Below the pieces are notes generated by a model that saw only the letters and a list, made by a program, of their open reading frames with translations, did no database searches and was not told the origin of the DNA. This document shows positions 52,983 to 61,935 of a stretch of DNA of 64,000 nucleotides, in pieces. Source of the DNA: Poriferisodalis sp965208555 (GTDB lineage Bacteria > Actinomycetota > Acidimicrobiia > Acidimicrobiales > Poriferisodalaceae); contig NZ_OZ242342.1 in NCBI RefSeq assembly GCF_965208555.1, positions 2,170,001 through 2,234,000 on the forward strand. The letters are read 5' to 3'. The first letter of the stretch is position 1. Every line of letters starts with the position of its first letter. A program made the translations under genes and the position numbers.

Positions 52983-55367
52983 TCAGGCCTCAGTCGAGGC
53001 AGCCAAGCGGTAGCCGACGCCGTGCTCGGTGAAGATGTAGACGGGCGCTGCAACGTTGTCGCCCAGCTTTGCCCGCAGCTTCCTGACGGCGGCGCGCACG
53101 CGGTCGGTGTGGTTCGACTCCGAGTGGCCCCATATCTGCCGCAGCAGCATGTCGGTGGTCACCACCCCTCCTGCATTTGCGGCGAGCACACGCAGCACGT
53201 CGAACTCGGTGGCGGTGAGGGCGACAGCGCGGCTGCCCAGGCTCACCTGTCGCCGTGTGAAGTCCACCCTGAGGTCGCCGCGCATGTAGGTCTGGGGTCC
53301 GGCACGGTTGCGGAGCACAGCCTGGACCCGCGCAACGAGCTCGATGGCCGAGAACGGCTTGACGATGTAGTCGGCTGCGCCGTTCTCCAGCGCTCTGGCG
53401 ATCGTCTCGTCCCTGCCGTATCCGGAGATGAAGATGATCGGCAGGTCGGCGAGTTCCGGGGTGCGGTTCATCAGCTCGATGCCGTCAGTTCCGGGGAGCA
53501 TCAGGTCGAGCAGTACCAGGCTGGGCCGTTCCGCTCGGATGAGCTCGCGAAGCTTGCCGGGGTCGCCCGACGTCAGCGGGGCGTAGCCGGCCGTCGCGAG
53601 CGCGTTCCGCACCATGTACAGGGCCTGCGGGTCGTCGTCCACGACGAGCACCGTTGTCCTGGCCTCTGAGTGCTCGGTCGAGCGCTGTTCGGCGGTGCGC
53701 GGCGCTGTCTCGGCGGAAGCGGCGGGAATCGTGAACGTGAAGCGTGCGCCTGTGTCGGTGCCGGCGCTCTGGGCTCGGATGCGGCCGCCGTGGGCCTCTA
53801 CGAGCCCCTTGCAGATGGCTAGGCCCAGTCCGGTGCCATCCGCGAGGCCCGAGCGCCGCTTGAACAGGTGCGGGAGCTGCTCAGGCGGGATCCCGCTTCC
53901 TTGGTCGGTCACCGAGATCGCGATGAAACCGCTCTCGTGGATCGCCTCGACCCGGATGGGAGACGTGGTGGGCGCGTGCCGGGCCGCATTCGACAGAAGG
54001 TTGTTCAGCACCTGCGTGATGCGCTCGGGGTCGGCCATGGCCGGCGGCAGCGTCGGCGAGAGATCGATGACGACAGGGTTGCTCCCGCCCGCGCTGAGGA
54101 AGTTGTTCCTGGCCTTGTCGACCAGATCGGAGACGGTGGACGGCTGGGGAGTGACCGTGAGCGTGCCGGCTTCGATGCTCCCGGCGTCCAGCAGATTGGA
54201 GATGAGACCACGCATGTGGTCGGCCTGCTCGTCGATGATGCGGAAGAACTGAAGCAGTTCCGACTGGGGCGGTGCCGGCGTCGTCCCGAGCACGGTCGCT
54301 GCGGAGCCCTTGATGGAGGTCAGCGGAGCCCGCAGCTCGTGGCTCACCATCTCGAGGAACTCCGCCCGCTGCCGCTCCAGCTCTTCGAGGCCGGCGAGGT
54401 CCTGCATGGTGATCACCACTGACTCGCTCTCGCCGCGTGCCGAGCCGATCGGGGTGACGCTCATCAACGTCCGCACCCGGCGCCCGTCGGGCACCGACAG
54501 GGTGACCTCCTCGGCACGCGTCTGCGCTGCGTGCTCCAGTTGCTGAGCCACGGGCACCTCTGTCAGGGACAGGTCCGGCCCGTCGCGCACACGCCATCTC
54601 ACCACGTCGAGCAGGTCTTTGGTCCGCTGGCCCGGGTTGCGGAGCTTGTCGGCGATTCGGCGTGCTTCCAGATTGGACGACACGACGCGACCGGCGCCCA
54701 CGTCATAGACCACGACCCCGATCGGTGACGTCTCCACCAGTGCTTCCAGATCGGCGCGAGCCCGGTTCACGGCAGTGTGCGTCCGGGCGTTCGAGATTGC
54801 CGCCGCGGCCTGCGAAGCGAACAAGTTGAGGAGTTCCTCGTCCTCGCCGGTGAATTCTTGGTCGTCTGCCTGGCCGTCTTTCTTGTCTCCCAGAAAGAAC
54901 ATGCCGAGATGCTCGCCCTGGTGCAGCATCGGCGTGCCCTGCAGGGTCGTTGAGGTCCAGGCGGGCGAGGAGAGCCCGAGTGACCGGAGATACTCGGCGA
55001 GATCGGGAATCTGCACCGGCGCGCCGAGATCCCGCAGGTGCTCGAAGAACCGCAGTCCGTCCGGCCACTCCACCATCACGCGGCGGCTCTCGGGCGAAAA
55101 ACCTCCCGTGACGTATTCCTGTAGCTCGCCTCGCTCGTCGACCGTGATGATGACTCCCAGCTGAGCCCCCGTGAGCTCTCGAGCGCTTTCCAGCACTTCC
55201 TCGAGGACCGTGGCGTCATCGAGGCTCTGATTGATGCGCAGGATTGCCGAGCTCAGCTTGGATATCCGGCTGCTGGCTGCGCCGTCGGCGGGTTGTTTCG
55301 ATGAGTGACTGGCCAATGCTGCACCTCTGTCGAAGTATTGCGCGCAAATCACCGCGAGCAGTTGCAT
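52983..55367 (-). CDS. One-piece two-component system: GAF-PAS-histidine kinase-receiver-OmpR DNA-binding protein
   Basis: A 794-residue protein joining a whole phosphorelay. Domains: GAF (about 40-195), PAS-like (about 205-320), HisKA with H343 in MVSHELRAPLTSIKG, HATPase_c (NLLSNAARHAP, DQGSGIP, GTGLGLAICKGL), a receiver (VLVVDDDPQ, phospho-acceptor D621 in LLDLMLPG, K in YIVKPFS) and a C-terminal OmpR/PhoB winged helix (TEFDVLRVLAANAG, IWGHS, VRKLRAKLGD). No membrane segment, so it is cytoplasmic. ATG 55367. A gene for a separate response regulator is not needed. It is divergent from the betaine importer, with a 0.6-kb control region between, so that importer is the likely target. Confidence 0.92.
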   Translation of the reverse strand: MQLLAVICAQYFDRGAALASHSSKQPADGAASSRISKLSSAILRINQSLDDATVLEEVLESARELTGAQLGVIITVDERGELQEYVTGGFSPESRRVMVEWPDGLRFFEHLRDLGAPVQIPDLAEYLRSLGLSSPAWTSTTLQGTPMLHQGEHLGMFFLGDKKDGQADDQEFTGEDEELLNLFASQAAAAISNARTHTAVNRARADLEALVETSPIGVVVYDVGAGRVVSSNLEARRIADKLRNPGQRTKDLLDVVRWRVRDGPDLSLTEVPVAQQLEHAAQTRAEEVTLSVPDGRRVRTLMSVTPIGSARGESESVVITMQDLAGLEELERQRAEFLEMVSHELRAPLTSIKGSAATVLGTTPAPPQSELLQFFRIIDEQADHMRGLISNLLDAGSIEAGTLTVTPQPSTVSDLVDKARNNFLSAGGSNPVVIDLSPTLPPAMADPERITQVLNNLLSNAARHAPTTSPIRVEAIHESGFIAISVTDQGSGIPPEQLPHLFKRRSGLADGTGLGLAICKGLVEAHGGRIRAQSAGTDTGARFTFTIPAASAETAPRTAEQRSTEHSEARTTVLVVDDDPQALYMVRNALATAGYAPLTSGDPGKLRELIRAERPSLVLLDLMLPGTDGIELMNRTPELADLPIIFISGYGRDETIARALENGAADYIVKPFSAIELVARVQAVLRNRAGPQTYMRGDLRVDFTRRQVSLGSRAVALTATEFDVLRVLAANAGGVVTTDMLLRQIWGHSESNHTDRVRAAVRKLRAKLGDNVAAPVYIFTEHGVGYRLAASTEA

Positions 55368-55401
55368 CTTGTGAATAGCAGGCGATGTAGCACCGACTTA
55401 G

Positions 55402-55439
55402 TCACAAAACGGCCAGCAATAATCACAACTTTCTCACAT
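55402..55439. promoter_or_regulatory. Phased TCACAA repeat cluster 1
   Basis: TCACAA at 55402 and 55423, TCACAT at 55434: steps of 21 and 11 bases, with a weaker match (GCCAGC) at 55412. 11-base direct repeats are the typical layout of OmpR/PhoB-type binding sites. It lies 35 bases upstream of the histidine-kinase/regulator gene, so autoregulation is likely. A reverse copy (TTGTGAAT) is at 55369. Confidence 0.5.
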
Positions 55440-55589
55440 TCGCCATCCCATAGTGCGCGATTTCTTTCGCAATCACGAGCCGTCGAGTGCTGTGGCACAG
55501 CTGTGCACCGGGATCTAGCGAGCTCCGTCGCGGCCTGGTACGCCGCGCGACACCAGCAATGACCTGCATGAACGCTGCCGTCCACCTAG

Positions 55590-55632
55590 AGAGAATTGCA
55601 AAGAAACAATGCATGTCGCGGCCGAATTCTCT
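55590..55632. repeat. 8-bp inverted repeat in the control region
   Basis: AGAGAATT (55590-55597) and AATTCTCT (55625-55632) are exact inverse complements separated by 27 bases, between the two TCACAA clusters. The region is distinctly AT-rich for this genome. Could be a second operator or a structural element. Confidence 0.4.
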
Positions 55633-55650
55633 AAAGAAGTAGCGAACTAG

Positions 55651-55688
55651 TCACAAATATCGGCAGAAAGAGCACAGCTCATTCACAA
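55651..55688. promoter_or_regulatory. Phased TCACAA repeat cluster 2
   Basis: TCACAA at 55651, GCACAG at 55672 and TCACAA at 55683, with GGCAGA at 55662: the same 21 + 11 spacing as cluster 1, 249 bases away. It is on the side nearer the betaine-type importer and could be its activator or repressor site. Further reversed partial copies (ATTTGTGG) are at 55715. Confidence 0.5.
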
Positions 55689-55957
55689 AATAGGCCTTGG
55701 CGCACGGATGTTGATATTTGTGGCTCAGATACGACGGTGTTTGGCCCATGAGACCCCCGAATTGGCGTGCACAACGGTTTTAGTGTGGTTCTAGATCATG
55801 CTAATTTCAGGAAAGTTCTGGGGGTCAGTCATCATCTATGACTGCGGCCGTGGGGGGGACAAAGAGGACGTCTGACTCCACCTGGAGTCTGAAGTCGACG
55901 CAGCTACCGGCCGGGCCCGAACAGAACGCAAAGGAACGTTCACAACTGGAGGATGCG

Positions 55958-57019
55958 ATGTCAATGCTTCGCAGATTGATATTGCCGTTGATGGCCTTCG
56001 CCCTGGTGGCATCGGCCTGTACGAGCGATGACGATGAGGCGGCGCCGGCAACAGAGGCTCCGGCCGCTACCGAGGCGCCCGCCGCCACGGAAGCACCGGC
56101 GGCCGCCGAAGCACCGGAGGCCGAGGAGGAGATGGCGATGGAAGACTCGTCAGATCCCATCCGGATTCCGCTGCACAACTGGTCGAGCCAACTCGTCGGC
56201 GCTGAGGTGGTCGGCGGAATCCTGGAGGCGGCCGGCTTCAGCGTGGAGTACGTGCCGTCCGACAGCCAGGTCGTGTACCAGTCCATGTGCGACGGCGATA
56301 TCGAGCTGGTGCATGAGGTCTGGGAAGGCGCCTTCGGCGTGGCCTTCCAAGAGCAGGTCGACGCCGGCTGCGTGCTCGACTGGGCCACCCACAACGCGGT
56401 GACGCGTGAGGAGTGGTGGTACCCGATCTACGTGGAGGAGCAGTGCCCCGGTCTTCCGGACTGGGAGGCGCTGAACGCGTGCGCTCACCTGTTCGCGACC
56501 GCTGAGACCGGCGACAAGGGCCGCTTCCTGGGCGGACCGGTCGACTGGCTCAAGGGCGACGAGGAGCGTGTCGAGGGCCTCGGCATGGACTTCGAGGTGA
56601 TCAACGCCGGTTCGGCGGCCACGCTGTGGGCCGAGCTGGACGCCGCCTCGGCGGACAACACGCCGATCGTGCTGTTCAACTGGACGCCCAACTTCGTGGA
56701 AGCCGTCTATGAGGGCAAGTTCATCGAGTTCCCGACCTTCGAGGACGCCTGCCGCACCGATCCCGAGTGGGGCACCAACAAGGAGCTGACCCATGACTGC
56801 GGCAACCCCGCCGACGGCTACCTCAAGACCGGCGTGGGCATCCACTTCCCAGAGAAGTGGCCCACGGCAGCGGCGATCGTGCAGCGCATGGACTTCACCA
56901 ATCCGATGCTGGCCGCCATGGCCGCAGCGGTGGATGTGGACGGCAAGGAAGCATCAGAGGCAGCCCAGGAATGGCTGGCTGCCAACGAGGATCTCTGGCG
57001 GAGCTGGATCGACGGCTGA
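55958..57019 (+). CDS. Glycine-betaine/choline-type ABC transporter substrate-binding lipoprotein
   Basis: From ATG 55958 (ribosome binding site GGAGG, 6 bases off) 353 residues. Lipobox ends at C21 (LVASAC); a spacer of ATEAPA-type repeats (about 30-65) follows, then an OpuAC/ProX-like domain from about residue 70 (IPLHNWSSQLVGAEVVGG, ELVHEVWEGAF, EEWWYPIYV, VLFNWTPNF). The many tryptophans are in keeping with an aromatic box for a quaternary ammonium group. First gene of the importer operon. The exact ligand (betaine, choline, carnitine or a phosphonate analogue) is not resolved. Confidence 0.9.
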   Translation: MSMLRRLILPLMAFALVASACTSDDDEAAPATEAPAATEAPAATEAPAAAEAPEAEEEMAMEDSSDPIRIPLHNWSSQLVGAEVVGGILEAAGFSVEYVPSDSQVVYQSMCDGDIELVHEVWEGAFGVAFQEQVDAGCVLDWATHNAVTREEWWYPIYVEEQCPGLPDWEALNACAHLFATAETGDKGRFLGGPVDWLKGDEERVEGLGMDFEVINAGSAATLWAELDAASADNTPIVLFNWTPNFVEAVYEGKFIEFPTFEDACRTDPEWGTNKELTHDCGNPADGYLKTGVGIHFPEKWPTAAAIVQRMDFTNPMLAAMAAAVDVDGKEASEAAQEWLAANEDLWRSWIDG

Positions 57020-57063
57020 GCGGTCCAGCGGGCAAAGAGCGGACCTCCTCCCGAGGCGCGGTT

Positions 57064-57124
57064 GACGGGGAAGGGCTCGCCGATCTCGGATCTGGCGATC
57101 CCGGGATCGGCGCTCTTCCCCGTC
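57064..57124 (+). terminator. Long two-part hairpin between binding protein and ATPase genes
   Basis: GACGGGGAAG (57064-57073) pairs with CTTCCCCGTC (57115-57124) and CGCCGATC (57078-57085) with GATCGGCG (57105-57112), giving an 18-bp interrupted stem. No T-run. Probably an attenuator or mRNA-stabilising structure that lets the binding protein be made in excess over the membrane components. Confidence 0.55.
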
Positions 57125-57164
57125 GGCTGCCTAGGTCATTCAGCGGAGCGCATGTGGTGCTGTT

Positions 57165-58205
57165 GTGAACGGTGACGCCGTGATCTCGTGCCGCGATGTG
57201 TGGAAGCTCTACGGCCCCGATCCCCAGCGATTCCTCGAGCGTCACGACGGCGCGCCGTCGGTCGATGCGGTGAAGGATGCCGGCTACATCCCGGCGGTGG
57301 TGGCGGCGAGCCTCGACGTGATGCCCGGCGAGATCCTGGTGCTGATGGGTCTCAGCGGCTCGGGCAAGTCGACGCTGGTGCGGTGCCTGTCGCGCCTGAT
57401 CGAGCCGACAGCGGGCAGGATCCATTTTGCGGGCGTCGACTTGCTGGCGGCATCGAGCCGTGAGCTGATTGACATGCGCCGGCACCGGATGGGCATGGTG
57501 TTCCAGCACTTCGCGCTGTTCCCGCATCGCACGGTCGCGGAGAACATCACCTTCCCCTTGGAGGTGCAGGGTGTGGACGGGGCCACCCGGAGGGCCCGGG
57601 CCGAGGAGATCCTGGCGCTGGTGGGGCTCGAGGGCCGCGGCGGCTACTACCCGCGGGAGCTCTCCGGCGGTCAGCAGCAGCGGGTGGGCATCGGCAGGTC
57701 GCTCGCGGTGGAGCCAGACGTGTGGTTCCTGGACGAGCCCTTCTCGGCGCTGGACCCGCTGATCCGGCGCGAGATGCAAGACGAGTTCCTGCGCCTGCAG
57801 TCGGTGCTGCACAAGACCATCGTGTTCATCACGCACGATTTCAGCGAGGCGATCCGCTTGGCCGACCGCATCGCCATTCTCTACGAGGGCCAGATCGTGC
57901 AGCTCGGCAGTGCCGAAGACCTGGTGACGCAGCCGGCGACCGACTACGTGCGCAACTTCGCCCGTGACGTCCAGCGGGACCGGATACTCACCGCCCGCAG
58001 CGTGATGGGGGCAGCGGCCGACGCCGCGGCCGAGGCAGCGGCTGTACCGGCTGATGCGGTGCTGCGGGACATCGCGGCGAGCGTGCTGGGTGCCGCAGAG
58101 AACCTCCGGGTGGTCGACGGCGACGACACGACAGTCGGCAGCCTGAGCCGTGACGCGGTGATCGATGCCATCTGGGGTGCCAACGGCTCCGAGGTGGGCG
58201 ACTGA
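57165..58205 (+). CDS. Glycine-betaine/proline-type ABC transporter ATP-binding protein
   Basis: A 346-residue ProV/OpuAA-like ATPase: insertion-type N-terminus (SCRDVWKLYGPDP), Walker A GLSGSGKST, Q-loop VFQHFALFPHRTV, signature LSGGQQQRVGI, Walker B VWFLDEPFSALDP, switch histidine FITHDF. The C-terminal 80 residues end in a single degenerate CBS-like unit (LRVVDGDDTTVGSLSRDAV), which in OpuA-type ATPases senses ionic strength. GTG 57165. The permease gene follows 5 bases after its stop. Confidence 0.93.
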   Translation: MNGDAVISCRDVWKLYGPDPQRFLERHDGAPSVDAVKDAGYIPAVVAASLDVMPGEILVLMGLSGSGKSTLVRCLSRLIEPTAGRIHFAGVDLLAASSRELIDMRRHRMGMVFQHFALFPHRTVAENITFPLEVQGVDGATRRARAEEILALVGLEGRGGYYPRELSGGQQQRVGIGRSLAVEPDVWFLDEPFSALDPLIRREMQDEFLRLQSVLHKTIVFITHDFSEAIRLADRIAILYEGQIVQLGSAEDLVTQPATDYVRNFARDVQRDRILTARSVMGAAADAAAEAAAVPADAVLRDIAASVLGAAENLRVVDGDDTTVGSLSRDAVIDAIWGANGSEVGD

Positions 58206-58210
58206 GGCCG

Positions 58211-60253
58211 ATGGCCGCCGCGACTGAGTCTGCTGTGGAGTCTGCTGCGGGATCTGCCACGGAATCCGCTGCACCACGAAGCCTGCTGGAGCGAGCCCGT
58301 CGTCTGCGGGGCTGGCGCATGGCGCTGCTGCTGGTGTCGCCCTACCTCGCCATACAGGTCTTCCACCAGGCGGCGCCGGGCTGGTTCCCCGACTTCCTGT
58401 CGAAGCTGGGCGAGTTCCGGTTCCTGCCCGACTGGGCCAACGAAGCGCTGCTGTATCTCAAGGACGAGCAGCTCTTGGGGCTGTTCAACGTCAAGGACGT
58501 CACCCGCACGGTCTCGGGCTGGCTGGAGTACCCGCTGGACATCAGCGAGCAGCTGCTCATCGCCGGCGACGGCCCCTTCGGCTTGGGCGCGGTGCCGTGG
58601 GTGGTGCTGGTGGGCCTGTTCGCGGTGGCGGGGGCGAAGTTCGGCGGCTGGCGGCTGGCGGTGGTGGCCGGCGGCTGCTCGCTCTACCTGGTGTTCTTCG
58701 ACATCTGGGACGACTCCATGATCACGTTGTCGATCGTGGTGGTGGTGGCCCCGCTGGCGGCCCTGTTCGGCTGGGCGGCCGGCCTGGCAGCGGCGAAGGC
58801 GAAGTGGTTCGAGGGCCTGCTGGTGCCGGTGCTCAACGTGATGCAGTCGATGCCGCACTTCTCGTACCTGCTGCCGATCTCGGTGTTCATCGGCATCGGC
58901 GACGAGGCCGGCGCCATTGCCACGATCTTGTTCGCCGTTCCCCCGATGGCCCGGCTGACGCTGCTGGGCCTGCAGACGGTGCCCACCGAGGTGCTCGAAG
59001 CCGGCCTCACGTCGGGCTGCACGCGCTGGCAGATGCTGTGGAAGGTGGAGATGCCGGCGGCGCGCCCGCAGCTGCTCGTGGGCGTGAACCAGGTGCTGAT
59101 GCAGTGCTTCGGCATGACCGTGCTGGCCTCGTTCGTCGGCACTCGCGGCCTGGGCCTGCCGCTGCTGAACTTCCTGCAGAGCCTGCGGATCGGCAAGGCG
59201 CTCGAGTACGGCGTAGCGATCGTGTTGATGGCCATCATGCTGGACCGCCTCAGCCAGGCCGCAGGCTCCCGCCGGCCCGAGCACGTCGACCTGTCGAAGT
59301 CGTGGCTGGCACGCCATCCCTACTGGGTCGCCACCGCTGCGGTGGCCGCCGTCGGCACGGCCCTGGCCCAGCTCACCAGTCACGCCCAGCTGCTGCCGAA
59401 GAGCTGGACGGTCAGCACCGCTCCGCTGTGGGAATGGCTGGTCGACTGGGTGCAGCTCAACTTGAAGACGCCGTTGGGCTACTTCCGGGACTTCATGATC
59501 ACCGAAGTCCTGTTCCCGATGCGCGACGGCTTCGGTGCCCTGCCGTGGATCGGCCTGCTGGTGCTGGTGGCGGCAGTCGGGTGGCGATTCGGCGGCTGGA
59601 AGCTGGCAGCGATCGTGTCGCTGTTCGTGGCGTACCTGGCGTTCTCAGGCTTCTGGATCGAGTCGATGGAGACGCTGTACCTCGTGGTGGCGGCGCTGAT
59701 CGTGAGCGTGGCCATCGGCGTGCCGATCGGTGTGTTCGCCTCGACGTCGGCTCGTCGCTATGCCGCGGTGCAAGTGGTGCTGGACACGTTCCAGGTGCTG
59801 CCGTCGTTCATCTATCTGATCCCGGTGGTCATGCTGTTCCGGGTCGGCCCGGTGGCGGCGCTGACGGCCATCGTCATCTACGCCACGGTTCCCGCTGTCC
59901 GCTACACGATGCTCGGCCTGCGCAATGTGCCGCCCGACATGGTCGAAGCCGCCGAGATGTCGGGCTGCACCCGCTGGCAGCTCCTGCGCAAGGTGAAGTT
60001 CCCGATGGCGTTCCCCGAGATCATGCTGGGCATGAACCAGGTGCTGCTGTTCGGGCTGCTGCTGGTGATCATCTCCGCGTTCATCGGGGGCATCGACGGC
60101 CTCGGCGACGAGATTTTGCTGGCCCGCACCGAGCAGGCCCTTGTCGGGGAGGGGTTGGTGGCCGGCTTCAACGTGGCCGTCATCGGGCTGACCGCGGACC
60201 AGCTCATCACCAACTACGCGCGCGAGCGCAAGGCCCAGCTCGGCATCAACTAG
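58211..60253 (+). CDS. Tandem-duplicated glycine-betaine-type ABC permease
   Basis: A 680-residue protein containing two ProW-like permease halves in one chain. Each half has several membrane helices and the EAA-type loop: GLTSGCTRWQMLWKVEMP (about residue 270) and AEMSGCTRWQLLRKVKFP (about 590), clearly copies of each other. A hydrophilic segment near 350-385 separates them. The low-complexity N-terminus (ESAVESAAGS...) precedes the first helix. ProW normally works as a homodimer; here one polypeptide could make the whole channel. Downstream of and co-directional with the ATPase gene. Confidence 0.92.
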   Translation: MAAATESAVESAAGSATESAAPRSLLERARRLRGWRMALLLVSPYLAIQVFHQAAPGWFPDFLSKLGEFRFLPDWANEALLYLKDEQLLGLFNVKDVTRTVSGWLEYPLDISEQLLIAGDGPFGLGAVPWVVLVGLFAVAGAKFGGWRLAVVAGGCSLYLVFFDIWDDSMITLSIVVVVAPLAALFGWAAGLAAAKAKWFEGLLVPVLNVMQSMPHFSYLLPISVFIGIGDEAGAIATILFAVPPMARLTLLGLQTVPTEVLEAGLTSGCTRWQMLWKVEMPAARPQLLVGVNQVLMQCFGMTVLASFVGTRGLGLPLLNFLQSLRIGKALEYGVAIVLMAIMLDRLSQAAGSRRPEHVDLSKSWLARHPYWVATAAVAAVGTALAQLTSHAQLLPKSWTVSTAPLWEWLVDWVQLNLKTPLGYFRDFMITEVLFPMRDGFGALPWIGLLVLVAAVGWRFGGWKLAAIVSLFVAYLAFSGFWIESMETLYLVVAALIVSVAIGVPIGVFASTSARRYAAVQVVLDTFQVLPSFIYLIPVVMLFRVGPVAALTAIVIYATVPAVRYTMLGLRNVPPDMVEAAEMSGCTRWQLLRKVKFPMAFPEIMLGMNQVLLFGLLLVIISAFIGGIDGLGDEILLARTEQALVGEGLVAGFNVAVIGLTADQLITNYARERKAQLGIN

Positions 60254-60302
60254 CCGCCGGCGCCCCGGGCCGCGGCCGCGAGACGTACGGCCGGCCGGAG
60301 CG

Positions 60303-61061
60303 TCAGGCCTTGCTGCCGAGATGCTCGCCGAACATGGCGAGCGCAGTGGCGTACGAGCGGGCAGCGCCCTCGGGGTGATAGGCGTGCCCACCCGGCACGG
60401 CGAACCCGTGGTCGGCACCCTCGATCACATCGATGCTGCCCCGCTCGCCCAGCTCGGCGACCGCATCGAGCAGGGGCTGGTTCTCTTCGAGCGATGCGAG
60501 CTGATCGGCGGCGCCCTGTGCCATGTGCAGCCGACCGGTCATCGTCGGCACCGACAGATGCGGTGAGTTGGGCTCGGACGTCACGCAGAACGAGGGATGC
60601 AGCCCCACGCCGGCGACGAAGGTGTCCGAGCGGCCGGCGAGCGTCCGTACCACGGTGCGCGCCCCGATGCAGTAGCCGATACATCCGGTGTTGACGGTGT
60701 CCACCGCCGGGTCGTCGTGCAGCGAGGCCAGCGCCACCGCGATGTCTGCGTCGACCATGTCATCGGTGGTGCCCAGCAGCAGGCCCAGGAATTCCTGCAT
60801 CGCAGGGGAATCGGGGCCCTCGGCGAAGAGCGCCGCGATGTCGAACGTCAGCCACGGGCCGTTGCGCCAGTACCGGTCAGGCACCGCAACGCAGAAGCCC
60901 TCATCGGCGATGGCGTCTGCGGCTTCACGCGACCCGTCGTCGAATCCCGGTCCGTGATGGAAGAACATCACCAGCGGGAACGGGCCGTCGCCGTCGGGCC
61001 GGGCGACATACAGCCCAAGCTGCCCGTCGCCAGTGTCGAGTTCGCGTCGTTCAGTGTGCAT
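60303..61061 (-). CDS. Dienelactone-hydrolase-family protein
   Basis: A 252-residue alpha/beta hydrolase of the dienelactone hydrolase group. Nucleophile C131 in G-Y-C-I-G-A, an acidic residue after strand 6 (IDVIEGADHGF) and histidine in ADHGFAVPG form the expected Cys-Asp-His triad. N-terminal VARPDGDGPFPLVMFFHHGPG is typical. Converges on the importer operon. Possible role in hydrolysing lactones or esters from ring degradation; nothing in the surroundings fixes it. Confidence 0.88.
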   Translation of the reverse strand: MHTERRELDTGDGQLGLYVARPDGDGPFPLVMFFHHGPGFDDGSREAADAIADEGFCVAVPDRYWRNGPWLTFDIAALFAEGPDSPAMQEFLGLLLGTTDDMVDADIAVALASLHDDPAVDTVNTGCIGYCIGARTVVRTLAGRSDTFVAGVGLHPSFCVTSEPNSPHLSVPTMTGRLHMAQGAADQLASLEENQPLLDAVAELGERGSIDVIEGADHGFAVPGGHAYHPEGAARSYATALAMFGEHLGSKA

Positions 61062-61204
61062 GCGGCCCCCTAGCGTGATATGCGCCCGCGCACGGTAACC
61101 GCTCGCCGTTCGGCGCTATGACCGGCTGCCGAGTCGACACCGACAATTCGCTTTGTTCGATCGCACATCGGTGGTAAGGATGCTGTCCTTGCTAAAGTAA
61201 GGAA

Positions 61205-61501
61205 GTGGCGAAGGTGACGAGCAAGCTTCAGGTGACCGTGCCCAAGGCGGTGGCTGATCGCTACGGCATCAGGCCAGGCGACGAGATCCGCTTTGAGGAA
61301 GCGGGCGATGTGATTCGGGTGGTGCCCCCCTCGGCGCCTGCCCGCCCCGAGCTGGCCGACGTGGCGACGCGCCTTGCGCTGTTCGACGCTGCGACCGAGC
61401 GGCAGCGCCACCGGGAGGCGGCGACGACGTTCGAACGCGCCGGATCGCGGGGCTGGACCCGCGACGAGCTGTACGAGCGCGGCGGTCGTCTTGCTGATTG
61501 A
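61205..61501 (+). CDS. AbrB/SpoVT-type antitoxin
   Basis: A 98-residue protein from GTG 61205. Residues 1-45 are an AbrB swapped-hairpin DNA-binding domain (AKVTSKLQVTVPKAVADRYGI, split as K-x-Q-V-T-V-P-K; RPGDEIRF). The C-terminal half would contact the PIN toxin. It overlaps the toxin gene by about 11 bases. Downstream promoter elements are not identified. Confidence 0.85.
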   Translation: MAKVTSKLQVTVPKAVADRYGIRPGDEIRFEEAGDVIRVVPPSAPARPELADVATRLALFDAATERQRHREAATTFERAGSRGWTRDELYERGGRLAD

Positions 61502-61916
61502 CACCAACGTGCTCGTGTACCGGGTCGATGCTCGCTTCCCAGACAAGCAGCAGGCAGCGGCCGAGCGGATGCGAGCCGGCATCGAGGACGGCCGCGCGTT
61601 CATCGCTCACCAGTCGATCGTCGAGTTCGTAGCCGCCACGACCAGAGGCGGGCCCGAGCGCCGGCTGCTCGACTTCGCCGAGGCGGCTCGGGAGGCAGAG
61701 GAGCTGATGGTGCAGTTCTCTGTCATCTACCCCGACGCAACGGTGCTGCACACTGCGTTGCGGGGCGCGGTGGCCTACGGCATGTCATGGTTCGATGCGC
61801 ACCTGTGGGCATGCGCTGAGGTCAATGGCATCACCGAGCTGCTCTCGGAGGACTTCGAGCACGGCCGGCTGTACGGCACGGTCCGGGTCACGAACCCGTT
61901 CGCAGAACTGCGCTAG
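61491..61916 (+). CDS. PIN-domain toxin (VapC-like)
   Basis: From TTG 61491, 141 residues; the family begins LIDTNVLVYR exactly at this point, which favours the TTG even though it is unusual. Acidic residues: D in IDTNVL, E in HQSIVEFVA, D in MSWFDAHLWA and D/E in LLSEDFEHGR, so the active site looks complete. Overlaps the AbrB antitoxin. Convergent with the superoxide dismutase gene. Confidence 0.85.
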   Translation: MLIDTNVLVYRVDARFPDKQQAAAERMRAGIEDGRAFIAHQSIVEFVAATTRGGPERRLLDFAEAAREAEELMVQFSVIYPDATVLHTALRGAVAYGMSWFDAHLWACAEVNGITELLSEDFEHGRLYGTVRVTNPFAELR

Positions 61917-61935
61917 ATGCCGGGCTGGGGGCGTG

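Noticed and set aside
60494..61073. Plus-strand frames opposite the dienelactone-hydrolase-like gene
   Set aside because: Shadow frames without motifs; the minus-strand gene has a complete catalytic triad.
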